Source: Candidatus Kapaibacterium sp. (GTDB lineage: Bacteria; Bacteroidota; Ignavibacteria; Kapaibacteriales; UBA2268). Taken from it: DNA of 5,797 bases. The DNA lies in contig JAQIDA010000092.1 in the NCBI GenBank assembly GCA_027858275.1, forward strand, positions 1 to 5,797, read 5' to 3'. This document shows positions 5,106 to 5,797 of the stretch, piece after piece. Numbering within the stretch: position 1 is the first letter of the stretch; each line of letters starts with the position of its first letter. The notes under the pieces were generated by a model. It saw only the letters and a program-made list of their open reading frames with translations, made no database searches and was not told the origin of the DNA. A program made the translations under genes and the position numbers.

Positions 5106-5797
5106 ATGTCCAAAATTACAGTATTATTTTTATTTATTCTAATCTCTTGTTCTTCGGTTTCTGCTGAAAAGATGACGAAAATTGTGTATTCAGGCATATA
5201 TAGTGATGGTCCTGTTACAATATACAAAGCTAAAGGCGAGAGCATGGTCAGAAGAATAGAATCTGTTGATTCTTCAAGTAATGAACAGCAGATGATTATT
5301 TACAACGGGGAAGAAATATTTGTAGTTAATCTTTTTAACGGAACAGGGGAGTATACGCGTATAAACGAAACCGCCGACAAGTTCAATATGCCTATTTTTT
5401 CCGGAGACTCGCTTAAGAATCTTTGGTTCGGAAATGAATTTCAATTTGTAACAAAAGATAAATCTAAAATAAATACACATCCAAAAAACAGCAAAATTAC
5501 TATTAGAGAAATGCCCGTATCAAAGAATGTTATCAAGCTGTTGATAAATAATCAGACGAACAAACCTATAGCGATTGAACATTACGATAATTCCGGGAGT
5601 TTGGAAGAATTTTATGAATACCTTGAGTATGACACGGATTTGGAATTAGTTGATAGTTTGTTTGAGAGACCCACCGGCATTAATTTTATTAGGGGATACC
5701 GACGTACTGCCGAAGAAGATTTCTCACTTAGATCCGGCATGCGAAGTTTCTTTTTGACCAAACATGATACAACTCTCCTCATCCGAATGGTTAAGGC
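5106..5797 (+). CDS. Exported protein or lipoprotein of unknown function, possibly LolA-like fold (3' end outside window)
   Basis: The ATG at 5106 follows GAGGGA (5091-5096) by 9 nt and opens a frame of 230 codons that runs off the right edge. The N-terminus is a short signal peptide (MSKITVLFLFILISC). LISC at 12-15 could be a lipobox with Cys15 as the lipid-bearing residue, while VSA at 18-20 offers an ordinary signal peptidase I site. The mature part is rich in alternating beta strands: IVYSGIY (26-32), MIIYNGEEIFVVNLF (63-77), KLLINN (144-149) and PIAIEHYDNSG (154-164). It then has an acidic stretch (167-188) ending in LFERPTG. This order recalls outer-membrane lipoprotein-sorting (LolA/LolB-like) or DUF4412-type proteins, but that rests on pattern only. 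No active site is recognisable. It lies 254 nt after groEL, beyond the terminator, so it is probably transcribed separately. Confidence 0.8.
   Translation, partial: MSKITVLFLFILISCSSVSAEKMTKIVYSGIYSDGPVTIYKAKGESMVRRIESVDSSSNEQQMIIYNGEEIFVVNLFNGTGEYTRINETADKFNMPIFSGDSLKNLWFGNEFQFVTKDKSKINTHPKNSKITIREMPVSKNVIKLLINNQTNKPIAIEHYDNSGSLEEFYEYLEYDTDLELVDSLFERPTGINFIRGYRRTAEEDFSLRSGMRSFFLTKHDTTLLIRMVK

Noticed and set aside
5274..5480. A 68-codon open frame on the minus strand opposite the downstream exported-protein gene
   Set aside because: It is antisense to a plus-strand frame with a ribosome site and a signal peptide, and has no features of its own.
1..5797. CRISPR array, tRNA/rRNA genes, insertion sequence, attachment site or phage genes
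   Set aside because: No regularly spaced identical repeats, tRNA-like cloverleaf, rRNA sequence, transposase or integrase motif, or terminal inverted repeats with target duplications were seen on either strand.

Overview
The window is a piece of bacterial chromosome, probably from the Bacteroidota/Chlorobiota/Ignavibacteriota/Kapabacteria group. Three things suggest this. One is a secreted fibronectin-III-like repeat protein ending in the start of a type IX secretion (Por) sorting domain (VYPNP near residue 803). Another is a 60-kDa chaperonin of the MAK...YDFEAR type with a Gly-Gly-Met tail. The third is a HrcA/CIRCE-controlled groESL operon, with very A+T-rich intergenic DNA. A finer placement cannot be made by eye.

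Layout from left to right: (1) positions 1-2504, minus strand, hold a large 3'-truncated gene for an exported protein with eight Fn3-like domains. It is open for 834 codons and runs off the left edge, so the final part of its sorting domain is missing. (2) Positions 2505-2829 are a divergent, gene-free regulatory region. It contains a 12-bp interrupted inverted repeat, a perfect CIRCE operator and an unusually extended Shine-Dalgarno sequence for groES. (3) Positions 2830-4851 carry groES and groEL on the plus strand, separated by 78 nt that include a small stem-loop. A strong intrinsic terminator follows at 4887-4925. (4) Positions 4926-5105 are a short intergenic region with an imperfect direct repeat. 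(5) From 5106 to the right edge is the 5' part of a gene for an exported protein or lipoprotein of unknown function, possibly with a LolA-like fold; 230 codons are visible.

GroES and GroEL form the cytosolic folding chamber and are expected to be induced by heat or misfolded protein through release of HrcA from CIRCE. The two flanking genes encode envelope or secreted proteins, each has its own start signals, and nothing in the sequence ties them functionally to the chaperonin. Most of the window is well understood. I see no new defence, mobile or RNA-guided system here; the points worth a second look are regulatory details and the architecture of the repeat protein.
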